A stretch of DNA of 64,000 nucleotides from Thermodesulfitimonas autotrophica (GTDB taxonomy: Bacteria > Bacillota > Desulfotomaculia > Desulfotomaculales > Ammonificaceae). Made by a program: the position numbers and the translations under genes. The notes under the pieces were generated by a model that saw only the letters and a program-made list of their open reading frames with translations, was not told where the DNA came from and searched no databases. Location: assembly GCF_003815015.1 (NCBI RefSeq), contig NZ_RKRE01000003.1:248001-312000 (forward strand). Reading direction: 5' to 3'. This document shows positions 32,482 through 44,517 of the stretch, piece after piece. The stretch's first letter is position 1. The number at the start of each line of letters is the position of its first letter.

Positions 32482-33143
32482 AACCGGACTGGCCAGTGTG
32501 GGTGGTCCTGGCGGGGCTGCTCGCCGCGGCGGTTATCCTTTACCCGCTGCTGCCGGAGCGGGTGCCCGTGCACTGGAACTGGCGGGGCGAGGTCGACCGC
32601 TACGGTTCGCGCTTCGAGGGGGCCTTTACGGCACCGCTTCTCGCTCTGGGCATCTATGCCTTGATGTTAGTTACCCCCTTGATTGACCCGCGGCGCGAAA
32701 ACTACGCGCGCTTTGCGGGCGCCTACCGGCTGTTACGGGGGGCTTTTGTGCTTTTTATGGCTGGCATCTACGTGGTTTGGATGGCGGCAGCCTTAGGTTA
32801 CCGGGTGGATATCGGTTTTGCGGTAAAAACGGTGCTGGGGCTCCTTTTTATCGCTATCGGTAACGTGCTGGGGCAGGTGCGCTTCAACTACTTCGTGGGG
32901 GTGCGGACGCCCTGGACCCTGGCCGACGAGGCGGTTTGGCGGCGGACGCACCGCCTGGCGGCGAAGGTCTGGGTCCTAGGAGGGCTTGTTTGCTTAGTCC
33001 TGGCACCCTTCCGGACGCTTTGGGCGGTGGTGGCGTTTTTCAGCGTCTTAACGCTAATGACATTGGTACCCGTGGCCTTTTCGTGTTTTTACTACCTGCG
33101 TTTAGGACTAAGAGGTGCGGGGCGGAAGGAGAAAGGGAAGTAG
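32430..33143 (+). CDS. sdpI: SdpI-family immunity / signalling membrane protein
   Basis: A 237-residue multi-pass membrane protein. The N-terminal DUF1648-like part has PLLPERVPVHWNWRGEVDRYGS, and the C-terminal SdpI signature reads NYFVGVRTPWTLADEAVWRRTHRLA. About six hydrophobic segments are seen (27-45, 73-90, 108-128, 136-153, 185-202, 205-228). In B. subtilis SdpI binds the SdpC toxin, protecting the cell and tethering SdpR. It overlaps sdpR. Immunity function is inferred from family and neighbours. Confidence 0.87.
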   Translation: MPEKNKGEGYALTWEALKPDWPVWVVLAGLLAAAVILYPLLPERVPVHWNWRGEVDRYGSRFEGAFTAPLLALGIYALMLVTPLIDPRRENYARFAGAYRLLRGAFVLFMAGIYVVWMAAALGYRVDIGFAVKTVLGLLFIAIGNVLGQVRFNYFVGVRTPWTLADEAVWRRTHRLAAKVWVLGGLVCLVLAPFRTLWAVVAFFSVLTLMTLVPVAFSCFYYLRLGLRGAGRKEKGK

Positions 33144-33199
33144 AGGGTAAAGGAGAATGGCGCCAGAGGGCGAAAGCTTTTGTTTAGGAGGTGGGGCGG

Positions 33200-33907
33200 A
33201 TGGTAGGGAAAGACGGGCAGGTGAGCGGTTGGCGAAGGGTGGGGCAGCTCCTCTTTTCACCCGGAAAAGTTTTCCCCGCGCTGGCGGCGCAACACTGGCT
33301 TAAACCTGCGCTTTTACTTGTAGGTTTGAACCTGCTTCTGGCCGGTATTATTGCGCCCAAAACGGCCGCCTTCGCGGCCTGGCTGGTCAAACAAGGCGCG
33401 GCACAGGTACCGCCGGAAAAGCTGGCCGAGGTGCAGGCGCTGGCCCCCAAGGCGGCGGTTAGCGGCCTTTTCGTTGGCGCGTTGGTAGTTCCTTGGGTTA
33501 CCTGGGTCGCGGTGGCGGCTTTGTTGCAGCTTTTTGCGGCGTTGAGTGCCCGGGAGGCTTCATTTGGTGCGCTCTTCACCGTGGCGGTTTACGGTTACCT
33601 GCCGGTTTTTCTCCGCACGGTTATCGCCAACCTTTTGTTTCTCGTTACTCCCCTCGAAAACCTTACCATGCGGTCGCAGCTCAGTCTGGCGGTTTTCTTG
33701 CCGCCGCAGAAGAGCTTTTTATACTTTTTTCTGGCCAACTGCAGTCCTTTCACCTGGTGGAGCCTCGTTCTCTGGGGTGTCGGCGGCGCGGCGGTGATGA
33801 AGGCGCGGCCGGGCACCGTGACTGCTTATCTCTTCGCGCTCTGGCTGCTGCTGGCCCTGGCTCTGGCGGGGTTGAGCAGCCTGGCGCCTGCACCGCCTGG
33901 CGTATAG
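33200..33907 (+). CDS. yknW: Yip1-domain membrane protein (YknW-like)
   Basis: A 235-residue membrane protein with five hydrophobic segments and a Yip1-like layout. In B. subtilis YknW has the same domain, precedes an HlyD-type adaptor, an ATPase and a permease, and helps assemble the YknXYZ complex. The ATG at 33200 has GGAGG 8 bases upstream; the GTG at 33191 is inside the ribosome site. It follows sdpI by about 56 bp. The gene name is by position and family, since sequence identity cannot be judged here. Confidence 0.72.
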   Translation: MVGKDGQVSGWRRVGQLLFSPGKVFPALAAQHWLKPALLLVGLNLLLAGIIAPKTAAFAAWLVKQGAAQVPPEKLAEVQALAPKAAVSGLFVGALVVPWVTWVAVAALLQLFAALSAREASFGALFTVAVYGYLPVFLRTVIANLLFLVTPLENLTMRSQLSLAVFLPPQKSFLYFFLANCSPFTWWSLVLWGVGGAAVMKARPGTVTAYLFALWLLLALALAGLSSLAPAPPGV

Positions 33908-33926
33908 CGGTTTAGGAGGGATAATT

Positions 33927-35167
33927 TTGCGCGGGGCGAAATTCTGGCTGGCTGCGGCCGCCGGGGTGCTGGTGGCGGCGGTCGTGGCGGCCGCCGTCTG
34001 GCGCGGGATGCACCCGCCGGCGGTGGCGGTTAAGACCGGCGTAGCGGAAGAAAGGCTTTTCGAAGACAAGGTGCTGGCCACCGGGCGGGTAGAAACCTTG
34101 CGGCAGGCGGCGGTAGTCGCTCCCTTTGCGGCGCGGCTGCTGCTCTTGGACGTGGCGGAAGGCGACCGGGTTGCGGCCGGGCAGGTGGTAGCGGTATTCG
34201 ACACGGCCGACGCGGACGACCGGGTAAAAGAGGCCGAAGCAGCGCTCAAGGCGGCGGAGGCGGAGCTGGCGGCGGCGCTCGCCCCGGCGCGACCGGAGGA
34301 GGTTGTGCAGGCTGAAGCCGCCCTGGAAGCGGCGCAGGCGGCGGCGCAGGCCGCGCAGAAGCGGGTGGAGCGCTACCGGTACTTGGTTGAACAGGAAGCA
34401 GCTTCACCGGCAGAGTTAGAGGCGGCCGAGGCCGATTACGCCCGGGCGCAGGCGGAGGTAACGGCGGCGGGGGCGCGGCTGGCCGCGTTGAAAGAGCCGG
34501 ATGCGCGGCGGATCGCGCCGCTTAAGGCGCGGGTGGCGCAGGCGCGGGTGGCGCTGGCGAACGCCCGCCGGATGGCGACCAAAGGGCGGGTTACGGCGCC
34601 GATTAGCGGCGTCGTGCTCCAGATAGCGGCGAAGGAGGGGGATTTCCTGCAGCCGGGCGCGCTGGTTTTGACGGTGGGCGACCCGGCGGGGCTGCGGGTG
34701 GTCGCGGATCTAAACGAGCAGGACGTGGCGGGCGTGGCGGCCGGGCAGGAGGCGGTGGTTACCTGGGCGGGGCGCCCCGGGAAGACTTGGCCCGGAAAGG
34801 TTTCCCGCGTGGCCCCTGCGGTGACGAAGAAAATTGAGCAGCAGCAGGCGGAAAACGTGGTGCGGGTTTACGTAAAGCCGGAGGGCGCCGGCTTGCTGCC
34901 GGGAGCGACGGTGGACGTGGTGATCCACCGGGTGAAACCCCACCGGGCGGTGGTGGTACCAAACGACGCCGTGGTTGGGGCGGGGAAAACAGCAGCCGTC
35001 TTCACCGTAGAAAAAGGTGTGGCGCGGCGGCGGGCGGTTACGTTAGGCGGTGCCAACGAGCTTTATACGGAGATTCTTGCGGGGCTAAGTCCGGGCGCTA
35101 CGGTGATCTTGAACCCCAAAGAAATCAAGGACGGCCAGCCGGTCCGGGCGGCTGGCGGTGCGCAGCC

Positions 35168-35171
<4 letters not shown>
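33927..35171 (+). CDS. yknX: HlyD/MacA-type membrane-fusion adaptor (YknX-like)
   Basis: A 414-residue periplasmic-type adaptor with one N-terminal membrane helix (about 6-26). A biotinyl-lipoyl half (about 55-85, VAEGDRVAAGQVVAVF) is followed by an Ala-rich coiled-coil hairpin (about 95-205), the second lipoyl half with GRVTAPISGVVLQI and KEGDFLQPG, then a beta-barrel and C-terminal domain. In Gram-positive bacteria it is membrane-anchored and couples the MacB-type permease to export. TTG start with TAGGAGGG upstream. It overlaps the ATPase gene by 4 bp (GTGA). Confidence 0.9.
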
Positions 35172-35844
<673 letters not shown>

Positions 35845-35848
<4 letters not shown>

Positions 35849-37053
35849 GGGTCGAGGACCTTGCCTGGCTGACGGTGGAAAACTTGTTAGCGCACCGGCT
35901 GCGGGCGCTGCTCACCACCTTGGGCATCGCGATCGGTATCGCCGCGGTGATCGCGGTGGTGGCGATCGGCCAAGGCGGCCAGGCGGTACTGCTGGCGGAC
36001 ATTGAACGGATGGGCTCCAGCCGCGCCTTTAACGTTTCGGTGGATGTGCAGCGCGGGGAGGCGCCAACGACCGGCACCTTTACGATGACGGATGTCACTA
36101 CGATCAAGGAGCTTTCTCCCGCGGTGGCGAAGTTAGCGCCGACCACTTCGGGGATGTTTATCAGCATCCGCCGCCCCGGGGAGCACGGGAAACCGGTTTA
36201 CTGCCAGCTTGCCGGCACCACGCCCGATATGACCGCGGTGATGAACCTGCCCCTCGCGGCGGGGCGCTTCCTTTCCGAAGGGGACGTGGCTGGCCACCGC
36301 CGGGTGGTGGTCTTGGAAGGCGGACTGGCAGAGACGCTCTTCCCGGAGGGCAACGCGATAGGGAAACAGGTCTTCATCCAGGATACCCCGGCAACGGTGA
36401 TTGGGGTGACCGAGAAGCAGCCGTCGCAGGTCTTCAGCGCGATGGGAATGACTAAGTACGCCTTCGTCCCGATAACCTTTGCCCAGGAAATCTTAAATAC
36501 CCGGGTGATCCACGAGCTGCACGGCGCGGCGGTGAGCGAGGCGGCCGTTCCCCAGGCGATCGCCGACAGCGTCGCGATCCTGCAGCGCCGCCATCCCGGG
36601 AGCAGCATCCACTACAAGGGGATGTCGATGAAGGAAGCGGTGGCCCTTTTCGGCAAGGTTACGGGGATCATGACCCTCGTCATCGGTTCGGTGGCGGCGA
36701 TTGCGCTAGTGGTGGGCGGCGTCGGGGTGATGAATATTATGCTGGTGGCGGTGACGGAGCGCACCCGGGAGATCGGGCTGCTTAAGGCGCTCGGTGCCCG
36801 CCGGGCGGATATCTTGAGGCAGTTTTTGGCCGAAGCGGTGGCGCTCTGCCTGGTGGGCGGCTTTTTCGGGGTGATCTTTGGCGCGGGGGGCGCTTACGCC
36901 ATCGCCCACTTTGCCCACTGGCCGCCGCTCATCTCCTTTTGGACGGTGCTTTTGGCCTTCGGCTTTGCCGCTGCGGTCGGCCTCTTTTTCGGCCTCTACC
37001 CGGCCAGCCGCGCGGCCGCTTTGAGCCCCGCTGAAGCGCTGCGCCAGCATTAA
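35845..37053 (+). CDS. yknZ: MacB-type ABC transporter permease (YknZ-like)
   Basis: A 402-residue permease: TM1 (about 22-45), a large extracytoplasmic MacB-PCD domain (about 46-275), and three C-terminal TMs (about 278-300, 327-350, 365-385) in the FtsX fold. Motifs GIAIGIAAVIAVVAIGQG and RTREIGLLKALGARR match the MacB group. Acts outside the membrane to expel peptides or toxins delivered there. Last gene of the cluster. Confidence 0.93.
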
Positions 37054-37103
37054 CGCCCCTCAAAATGCGGTTGCCTTTGCTGCATCTGGGCTGCAGTGAA
37101 CTC

Positions 37104-37658
37104 CTACGTGAGATCCCTGAGGTGGGACTTAAAAAAGTAGTGAACCAGCGAAAGGACGGCGGCACTGGTGACGATGGCGATTACCCCGGGCGGCGCAAAC
37201 CCGGTGAGCGCAAAACCTAGGGCGGTGCCCGAGGCAGGCGGGTGTTCGGTATCAGTAAGGACCATGACAAAGATAGAGATGCCCACAGCCAGCGCGCAAA
37301 CAAGAATGGCAGAGAGTCCCGCAGCGTGCGGGATTAGGGCACACAGGCAGCCGCTGAGAGTACCTACCAAGTGACCGCCGAGAACGTTCCGCGGGCGGGC
37401 GGTGATGCTCTGCGGCATGGCGAAAACGATGAAGGTCGAAGCGCCTAAAGAGGCGATAATGACGGCGTGCTCCAGGCTTAGCAGGAGCAAGACCACAAAA
37501 ACAACCAGAGTAGCGAAAAGACTCTGGAGAAGGTAGTTTTTGACGACCGGGCCGGGGAAATGGTTTCCTTTGACAGCCGCGGCACGACTGCCGATTTCCT
37601 TCGGCTTTTCTTGAACGGTCAACTCGCGATGGAGCGGTGAGGCGGTTTCTTGTGGCAA
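37104..37658 (-). CDS. HPP-family membrane protein
   Basis: A 184-residue integral membrane protein of the HPP family. Four hydrophobic segments are seen, with the motifs FVVFVVLLLLSLEHAVIIASLGAS and DTEHPPASGTALGF. Some members carry nitrite; others are unstudied. I prefer the TTG at 37658 with GGGAGGT 7 bases upstream, not the ATG at 37721. A TATAAA (plus 37702-37707) lies between the two codons and is a likely -10 box, so the longer start would precede the transcript. Convergent with the ykn cluster. Confidence 0.8.
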   Translation of the reverse strand: MPQETASPLHRELTVQEKPKEIGSRAAAVKGNHFPGPVVKNYLLQSLFATLVVFVVLLLLSLEHAVIIASLGASTFIVFAMPQSITARPRNVLGGHLVGTLSGCLCALIPHAAGLSAILVCALAVGISIFVMVLTDTEHPPASGTALGFALTGFAPPGVIAIVTSAAVLSLVHYFFKSHLRDLT

Positions 37659-37883
37659 AAACGTTACCTCCCGGTGGTTGGGATTTTTACTACAAATAAA
37701 TTTTATAGGATGTTGCGGCATCTTGTGAGCCCCGATTTGCGTTTTTTATTAAGGAAGGTGACGCTTCTGGAGCACCCCGGATTAAAGCTTGGCGGCCGGC
37801 AAAATCCTTGACAAAGGAAAAGAGAGGCGGAGAAAATAGGGTTAATGTGTAACCGGCCAATGGCAGGTGAATCCTAAGAGTAA

Positions 37884-39032
<1,149 letters not shown>

Positions 39033-39108
39033 AAATTTCTGCAGAAAAAAGGATTCGTGAGGCGGAGCGCGAATTAGATTTCGAAGCCAGAAAGGGGGGA
39101 GGCCGGTG

Positions 39109-39393
39109 ATGAACCAGCAGTTGATTTCGATTCTCTACCTGATAGGCCTTTTTGTCCTGTTCTATTTCCTGCTCATTCGGCCGCAGCAGGTCCGGCAGAA
39201 AAGGCACCAGGAAATGATCCGGAATCTCAAGACAGGCGACCGGGTGATCACTGCTGGCGGTATTTACGGCAGCGTTGTTAAGATAAAGGAAGACTCGGTT
39301 ATCCTGCGTGTTGCCGATAACGTACGCATTGAGGTTCTGAAACAGGCTATCGCCCAGGTAGCGGAGAAGGGCGAGGAGAACGCGAGAGATTAA
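39109..39393 (+). CDS. yajC: Preprotein translocase subunit YajC
   Basis: A 94-residue single-TM protein (helix about 8-25, ISILYLIGLFVLFYFLLI) with the RPQQVRQKRHQEM junction and a cytoplasmic domain reading GDRVITAGGIYGSV. It joins SecDF at the Sec translocon. The ATG at 39109 follows a GGGGAGG; the GTG at 39106 is a weaker option. Confidence 0.92.
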   Translation: MNQQLISILYLIGLFVLFYFLLIRPQQVRQKRHQEMIRNLKTGDRVITAGGIYGSVVKIKEDSVILRVADNVRIEVLKQAIAQVAEKGEENARD

Positions 39394-39421
39394 AGGAGCT
39401 GGAGCAGGGGCAGGAGCAGCC

Positions 39422-40081
39422 GTGATCAGCCCGAGCGACGTCAAGAAAAACCCGGTAGTGGAGACTTTTATCCGTTACGGTAACCAGTTCCTCGGGGCGA
39501 TGGGCTACACCGAGCATGGTTTCCGTCACGTAAACTTAGTGGCGACCATCGCCCGCAATATTTTGGAACGCCTCAACTTTCCCCCGCGGGAGGCGGAACT
39601 TGCGGCCATTGCGGGGTATCTGCACGATATCGGTAACGTGGTGAGCCGGAACAACCACGGCATTTCCGGGGCCGTCATCGCCTACCGGATTCTAAGTGAT
39701 ATGGGAATGCCGCCGGACGAAGTGGCGTTGGTTATTTCGGCGATCGCCAACCACGAGGAGGAGTACGGCCATCCGGTGAGTAACGTGGCGGCGGCTTTGA
39801 TCCTCGCGGATAAATCCGACGTGCACCGCTCCCGCGTCCGCAACCCCGACCTTTCGAGTTTCGACATCCACGACCGGGTTAACTACGCTGTGGAACACTC
39901 TTTCCTTTGGGTGAAGGAAGAACGCCGGGTGATTACGCTGGACCTGACCATTGACATTGAGATCTGCCCGGTGATGGAGTACTTCGAGATTTTTTTGACC
40001 CGGATGGCGCTCTGCCGCCGGGCGGCCAACTTTTTAAAAGCTGATTTTGAGCTAATGATTAACGGAGCCAAGCTCCTCTAA
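39422..40081 (+). CDS. HD-domain phosphohydrolase
   Basis: A 219-residue soluble protein with an HD domain: FRHVNLVA with a metal-binding His, GYLHDIGNVV with the HD pair near residue 68, ANHEEEYG and LADKSDVHRSRVR. It starts with GTG. Proteins of this type sit between yajC and secD in many Clostridia; substrate not known (nucleotide or phosphorylated small molecule). Confidence 0.85.
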   Translation: MISPSDVKKNPVVETFIRYGNQFLGAMGYTEHGFRHVNLVATIARNILERLNFPPREAELAAIAGYLHDIGNVVSRNNHGISGAVIAYRILSDMGMPPDEVALVISAIANHEEEYGHPVSNVAAALILADKSDVHRSRVRNPDLSSFDIHDRVNYAVEHSFLWVKEERRVITLDLTIDIEICPVMEYFEIFLTRMALCRRAANFLKADFELMINGAKLL

Positions 40082-40108
40082 CGTGTTAAAAGGTTTGAGG
40101 TGACGCAA

Positions 40109-41341
40109 GTGCGGTGGGATAAGGTTTTAAAGCTCTTAACAGTGGTGGCTGTGGTGGGACTGGTGGCCTGGTTTGCCCTAAAACCGCCGGTTAAGGTTGC
40201 CTGGCTGCCGGTTACGAAGTTTGTGCGGTTAGGGCTTGACCTCAGGGGCGGTGTGCACGTGGTCTTGCAAGCGGTCGATACGCCCGAAGCGAAGGTGACG
40301 CCCGAGGCGATGAAGCGCGTGATCGGCATCTTAGAGGAGCGGATCAACCGGTTCGGCGTCACCGAGCCGGTGATTCAACAGCAGGGCTCGCGGCGGGTGA
40401 TCGTGGAGATTGCCGGCGTAAAAGACCCGGATGAGGTGGTGCGAACGCTGATTAAGACCGCCTACCTCGAGTTTAAGACCGAGGGCGGTGAGGTGATCGT
40501 CACCGGCCGGGATCTTAAGGAGGCACGGGAAGCACTTGACCCTCAGTCCAACCAGCCGGAGGTCGATCTGACCTTCAACCCGGTGGGGGCGAAAAAGTTC
40601 GCCGACGCGACAACGGCTAACGTGAACCGTAGGATTGGCATTTACCTTGACGGGCAGATGATTCAGAACCCGGTCGTGCAGGAGCCGATCACCAACGGCC
40701 GGGCGCGGATTACCGGCTACGCTACACTGGAGGAGGCACACCGGATCGCGGTGCTCCTGCAATCGGGCGCCTTGCCGGTCAAGCTCGAAGTCCTGGAAAA
40801 GCGGACGGTCGGGCCAACGCTTGGTGCGGACTCCCTGCACAAGTCGCTTTATGCCGGTGCTGTGGGGCTACTGGCGATCCTGCTCTTCATGGTTCTCTAC
40901 TACCGGGTGCCGGGAGTTATAGCCGATTTCAGCCTCACCGTTTACGCTCTCCTCGTCCTCTTCATCTTTACGGCCTTGAAGGTGACCATGACCCTGCCCG
41001 GCATCGCGGGTTACATCTTGAGCTTAGCGATGGCGGTAGACGCGAACATCATCATCTTTGAGCGGCTCAAGGAAGAGCTGCGGACGGGGAAAACCCTGCG
41101 TGCGGCGATTGACGACGGTTTCAAGCGGGCTTTCGTAGCGATTTTTGATGCCAACCTGACGACAGTTATCGCAGCCCTTGTGCTATACTATTTCGGCACC
41201 GGGCCGATTAAAGGCTTCGCGGTCACCCTGACTATCGGTATCGCGGTCAGTATGTTTACCGCGATTACGATGACCCGGTGGCTCCTGCACTTGGTGGCGG
41301 GGACGGGGCTTATTAAGAACCCGAAGCTTTACGGCGCGTGA
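40109..41341 (+). CDS. secD: Protein translocase subunit SecD
   Basis: A 410-residue membrane protein that uses proton motive force to help export. TM1 (about 8-25), a large periplasmic-side P1 part with LGLDLRGGVHVVLQ, and five C-terminal helices including AMAVDANIIIFERLKEEL (essential Asp-Asn) and NLTTVIAALVLY. I prefer the GTG at 40109 with GAGG 9 bases upstream over the GTG at 40100. The P1 domain is short, as in Firmicutes. Confidence 0.94.
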   Translation: MRWDKVLKLLTVVAVVGLVAWFALKPPVKVAWLPVTKFVRLGLDLRGGVHVVLQAVDTPEAKVTPEAMKRVIGILEERINRFGVTEPVIQQQGSRRVIVEIAGVKDPDEVVRTLIKTAYLEFKTEGGEVIVTGRDLKEAREALDPQSNQPEVDLTFNPVGAKKFADATTANVNRRIGIYLDGQMIQNPVVQEPITNGRARITGYATLEEAHRIAVLLQSGALPVKLEVLEKRTVGPTLGADSLHKSLYAGAVGLLAILLFMVLYYRVPGVIADFSLTVYALLVLFIFTALKVTMTLPGIAGYILSLAMAVDANIIIFERLKEELRTGKTLRAAIDDGFKRAFVAIFDANLTTVIAALVLYYFGTGPIKGFAVTLTIGIAVSMFTAITMTRWLLHLVAGTGLIKNPKLYGA

Positions 41342-41364
41342 CCTTTCGAGGGAGGTAGAGGCGT

Positions 41365-42267
41365 TTGCGGCTCCACTTTATTCGGTTGCGCTTCATCTGG
41401 TATGCTTTGTCGCTTCTCGTTATTCTGCCCGGCATCATCAGCCTGGCTACGCGGGGGCTTAACTTGGGGATCGATTTTACCGGGGGCAGCCTTTTAGACG
41501 TTAAGTTCACGCGGGCGGTAGAAACACGGGAGGTGCGCCAGGTTCTTGCGGACTTTGGGCTGGAGAAGAGCCTAATTCAGAAGAGCGGCCCGAGCAGCTT
41601 TATCATCCGGACGCGGGCGCTCGACGAAAATGAGAGCGGGAAGGTAGTAGCGGCGCTTAATAGCCGCTTAGGCGGGATGACGCTGCTCCGGAACGAGAAG
41701 GTCGGGCCGGTGATTGGCAAGGAGCTGACCCAGAAAGCGATCCTGGCGGTGCTTATCGCCTCCGTACTGATGCTGGTCTACATCGCCATCAGGTTCGAAT
41801 TTAAGCAGGGTGTGGCAGCAGTGGCGGCGCTGCTGCACGACGGACTCGTGGTTCTCGGTGTCTTTTCCCTTTTTCAGATCGAGGTGGACAGCTCCTTTGT
41901 AGCGGCGGTCCTGACCATCTTAGGTTACTCGATCAACGACACGATCATCATCTTCGACCGCATCCGGGAAAATATCAAGACCAAGAGGGTTACCGGCCCC
42001 CTGGAGGACGTGATCAACGTAAGCCTCTGGCAGACGATGGCCCGGTCAATCAACACGGTTCTGGCGGTGCTCTTTGTGTTGGTGGCGCTTTACCTTTTCG
42101 GTGGCAGCACCATCAAGAACTTCGTCCTGGCGTTGATCGTCGGCGTTTCGAGCGGCTGTTACAGCTCCATCTGCAACGCCAGCCCCCTCTGGTACGATTT
42201 GAAACGCCTGGGGGACAAAAAGAAAGCTCCGGCCGGCGGTAAAGTTTCGGCTCGGGCGCGGGCCTGA
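41365..42267 (+). CDS. secF: Protein translocase subunit SecF
   Basis: A 300-residue partner of SecD with six TMs: GIDFTGGSLLDV after TM1, then ILGYSINDTIIIFDRIREN (essential Asp/Arg) and a final helix near residue 270. TTG start with GGGAGGT upstream. It follows secD by 23 bp. Confidence 0.94.
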   Translation: MRLHFIRLRFIWYALSLLVILPGIISLATRGLNLGIDFTGGSLLDVKFTRAVETREVRQVLADFGLEKSLIQKSGPSSFIIRTRALDENESGKVVAALNSRLGGMTLLRNEKVGPVIGKELTQKAILAVLIASVLMLVYIAIRFEFKQGVAAVAALLHDGLVVLGVFSLFQIEVDSSFVAAVLTILGYSINDTIIIFDRIRENIKTKRVTGPLEDVINVSLWQTMARSINTVLAVLFVLVALYLFGGSTIKNFVLALIVGVSSGCYSSICNASPLWYDLKRLGDKKKAPAGGKVSARARA

Positions 42268-42280
42268 GGGGCGGTTGGCT

Positions 42281-42562
42281 ATGGAAGGCGCGAAGCGCAT
42301 CATCGTGACGGTGCTGGGGCGCGACCGGGTGGGAATTATCGCCGGCGTCGCGGGGGTGCTGGCGGCACACAACGTAAACATTCTCGATATCAGCCAGACG
42401 ATCCTCCAGGAGTTTTTGGCGATGATCATGATCTGCGATATAAGTCGCGCCACGGTCGATCTTGGCACCCTGAAGGCCCGCCTTGAAGAAAAGGGGGCGG
42501 AGCTCGGGGTGCGGATCGACGCACAGCACGAGGACGCCTTTGTTTATATGCACCGAATCTGA
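42281..42562 (+). CDS. ACT-domain protein (UPF0237)
   Basis: A 93-residue single ACT-like domain with VTVLGRDRVGIIAGVAGVLA and VNILDISQTI, known as the UPF0237 / GcvR-like group, which bind small ligands. It precedes the PFL-family gene and in other Clostridia the two are linked. ATG at 42281; the TTG at 42275 is an alternative. Ligand unknown. Confidence 0.9.
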   Translation: MEGAKRIIVTVLGRDRVGIIAGVAGVLAAHNVNILDISQTILQEFLAMIMICDISRATVDLGTLKARLEEKGAELGVRIDAQHEDAFVYMHRI

Positions 42563-42649
42563 GGGATGTGTGTGGCGGTAGGCGCATGCTGATCGAGCCG
42601 CAGCGGGGAGGCGGCTCGTATCGTTTAAGGAGGGCGGCGGCACAGAAGT

Positions 42650-44011
42650 ATGTTAACCATTCACGAGATTCTCGAGACGATCAAGATGATCCAGGAAGAA
42701 AAGTTGGACATCCGCACCATTACGCTGGGCATCAACCTCCGCGACTGCGCCGATGCGGATCCCCGGGCGGCCTGCCGGAAAATCTACGCCAAAATCACCC
42801 GGTGTGCGGCGCGCCTGGTGGCGGTAGGGGAGGAGATTGAGCGGGAGTACGGCATTCCGATCGTGAACAAGCGGATCGCGGTGACGCCCGTGGCGCTGGT
42901 GGCGGAAAGTGCGGCTACGGAGGACTACGTGGCCTTTGCCCGGACGCTCGAGGAAGCGGCAGCGGCAGTCGGGGTCAACTTCATCGGCGGCTTTGCGGCG
43001 CTGGTCCACAAGGGTTTCACCCGGGGGGATAAGCTGCTCATCGAGGCGATCCCGGCGGCGCTGGCCGAAACGGAGCGGGTTTGCGCGTCGGTCAACGTCG
43101 CCACTACCAAAGCCGGGATCAATATGGACGCAGTGGCGTTGATGGGGCGGATTATCAGCGAAACGGCCCAAAAGACCGCCGACCGCGACGGCATCGGCTG
43201 CGCCAAGTTAGTGGTTTTCGCCAACGCGCCAGAGGACAACCCCTTTATGGCCGGGGCGTTTCACGGGGTCGGCGAGCCGGAATGCGTCATTAACGTCGGC
43301 GTGAGCGGCCCGGGGGTGGTGAAACAGGCGGTGGCAGCGCTGCCGCCGGATGCGGACTTAGGTTTTGTGGCGGAAAAAATCAAGAAGATGGCCTTCAAGA
43401 TCACCCGGATGGGTGAGCTTGTGGGCCGGGAAGCGGCCCGGCGGCTGGGCGTGCCCTTCGGTATTGTCGATCTCTCGCTAGCGCCGACTCCGGCGGTGGG
43501 CGATAGCGTGGCCGAAATCCTCGAGGCGATGGGGCTCGAGCGCTGCGGCGGGCCGGGCTCTACGGCCGCCTTGGCGCTGTTGAACGATGCGGTTAAGAAG
43601 GGTGGTGCGATGGCCTCCTCCTACGTCGGTGGCCTCTCTGGCGCCTTCATTCCGGTTAGCGAGGATGCGGGAATGGTCCGGGCGGTCGAGGCCGGTGCGC
43701 TCACCGTAGAAAAGCTCGAGGCGATGACCGCCGTCTGCTCGGTGGGCCTCGATATGATTGTGGTCCCGGGTGATACCCCCGCCGAAACGATTGCCGCCAT
43801 CATTGCCGACGAAGCCGCAATCGGTGTCGTCAACAACAAGACCACTGCCGTCCGCATTATTCCGGCGCCGGGGAAAAAACCGGGTGACCGGGTAGAGTTC
43901 GGGGGGCTCCTCGGCGGCGCGCCGGTTATGCCGGTGAGCCGTTTTGCCGCTACCGGTTTTATCCGGCGCGGCGGCCGCATCCCTGCCCCGATCCAGAGTT
44001 TGGGGAATTAG
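42650..44011 (+). CDS. PFL-family protein (UPF0210 / DUF711)
   Basis: A 453-residue protein of the UPF0210 family, whose fold resembles pyruvate formate-lyase but whose activity is not established. Seen: [60 protein letters not shown] and [16 protein letters not shown]. Length is normal. It follows the ACT protein gene by 87 bp and ends before a dyad and tRNA-Leu. Confidence 0.9.
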   Translation: MLTIHEILETIKMIQEEKLDIRTITLGINLRDCADADPRAACRKIYAKITRCAARLVAVGEEIEREYGIPIVNKRIAVTPVALVAESAATEDYVAFARTLEEAAAAVGVNFIGGFAALVHKGFTRGDKLLIEAIPAALAETERVCASVNVATTKAGINMDAVALMGRIISETAQKTADRDGIGCAKLVVFANAPEDNPFMAGAFHGVGEPECVINVGVSGPGVVKQAVAALPPDADLGFVAEKIKKMAFKITRMGELVGREAARRLGVPFGIVDLSLAPTPAVGDSVAEILEAMGLERCGGPGSTAALALLNDAVKKGGAMASSYVGGLSGAFIPVSEDAGMVRAVEAGALTVEKLEAMTAVCSVGLDMIVVPGDTPAETIAAIIADEAAIGVVNNKTTAVRIIPAPGKKPGDRVEFGGLLGGAPVMPVSRFAATGFIRRGGRIPAPIQSLGN

Positions 44012-44068
44012 GTTTTACTTTAGGAAACCTCGTTTTTGGTGTTTCCACGGAGGGGTAAGGGCGAGGGT

Positions 44069-44108
44069 ATCGTTTGGGTTGGTAAGGGTTGCCTCAGACT
44101 CAAACGAT
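44069..44108 (+). other. Perfect 11-bp dyad after the PFL gene
   Basis: ATCGTTTGGGT at 44069-44079 pairs with ACTCAAACGAT at 44098-44108 (one G-U) over an 18-base loop. A short T-run (TTTT) occurs 8 bases later, so this may be a weak terminator or a small structured RNA. Confidence 0.4.
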
Positions 44109-44155
44109 TCGGTGTTTTAGTGCGGGGTGCGGAGGGTTTTGTCAGAGGTAACCAG

Positions 44156-44188
44156 AAAGCCCGCAAACCTTTACGGCCTGCGGGCTTT
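44156..44188 (-). terminator. Terminator downstream of tRNA-Leu
   Basis: AAAGCCCGCA and TGCGGGCTTT form a 10-bp stem. On the minus strand it follows the tRNA and runs into TTTCT; on the plus strand it runs into TTTTATTCTTT, so it may act in both directions. Confidence 0.7.
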
Positions 44189-44199
44189 TATTCTTTACA

Positions 44200-44284
44200 T
44201 GGTGTCGGAGGGGGGACTTGAACCCCCACGGGATACCCCATACGCCCCTCAAACGTACGCGTCTGCCAGTTCCGCCACTCCGAC
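44200..44284 (-). tRNA. tRNA-Leu (anticodon GAG)
   Basis: An 85-nt class II tRNA on the minus strand. Acceptor GTCGGAG pairs with CTCCGAC, the anticodon stem TACGT/GCGTA holds loop TTGAGGG (anticodon GAG), a long variable arm follows, the T arm has GTTCAAGTC, and CCA is encoded. Confidence 0.95.
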
Positions 44285-44300
44285 GTTCCTTGCAGAAATT

Positions 44301-44329
44301 ATTATACTCAACTGCCGCCGGGCATGCAA
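44301..44329 (-). promoter_or_regulatory. Promoter of tRNA-Leu
   Basis: On the minus strand TTGCAT (plus 44324-44329), a 17-bp spacer and TATAAT (plus 44301-44306), 17 bp before the tRNA 5' end. Confidence 0.75.
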
Positions 44330-44517
44330 GTATCCGGCGGTGGTTATTTTTTATCGCCAGGTGGTGGGGCGACCGGGAGACTGTTTCTCAAGAGGAGCTT
44401 ACTTAACGCCGAAAAAGGAAGTAGAGGTCTCTACAGGCGCTATGCTGTTGTGGTAAGGGTTCCGGTGGGGACCGGGGGCGGAAATTTTAACCGGGAAATG
44501 GTCTGGGAGGCGAAGGG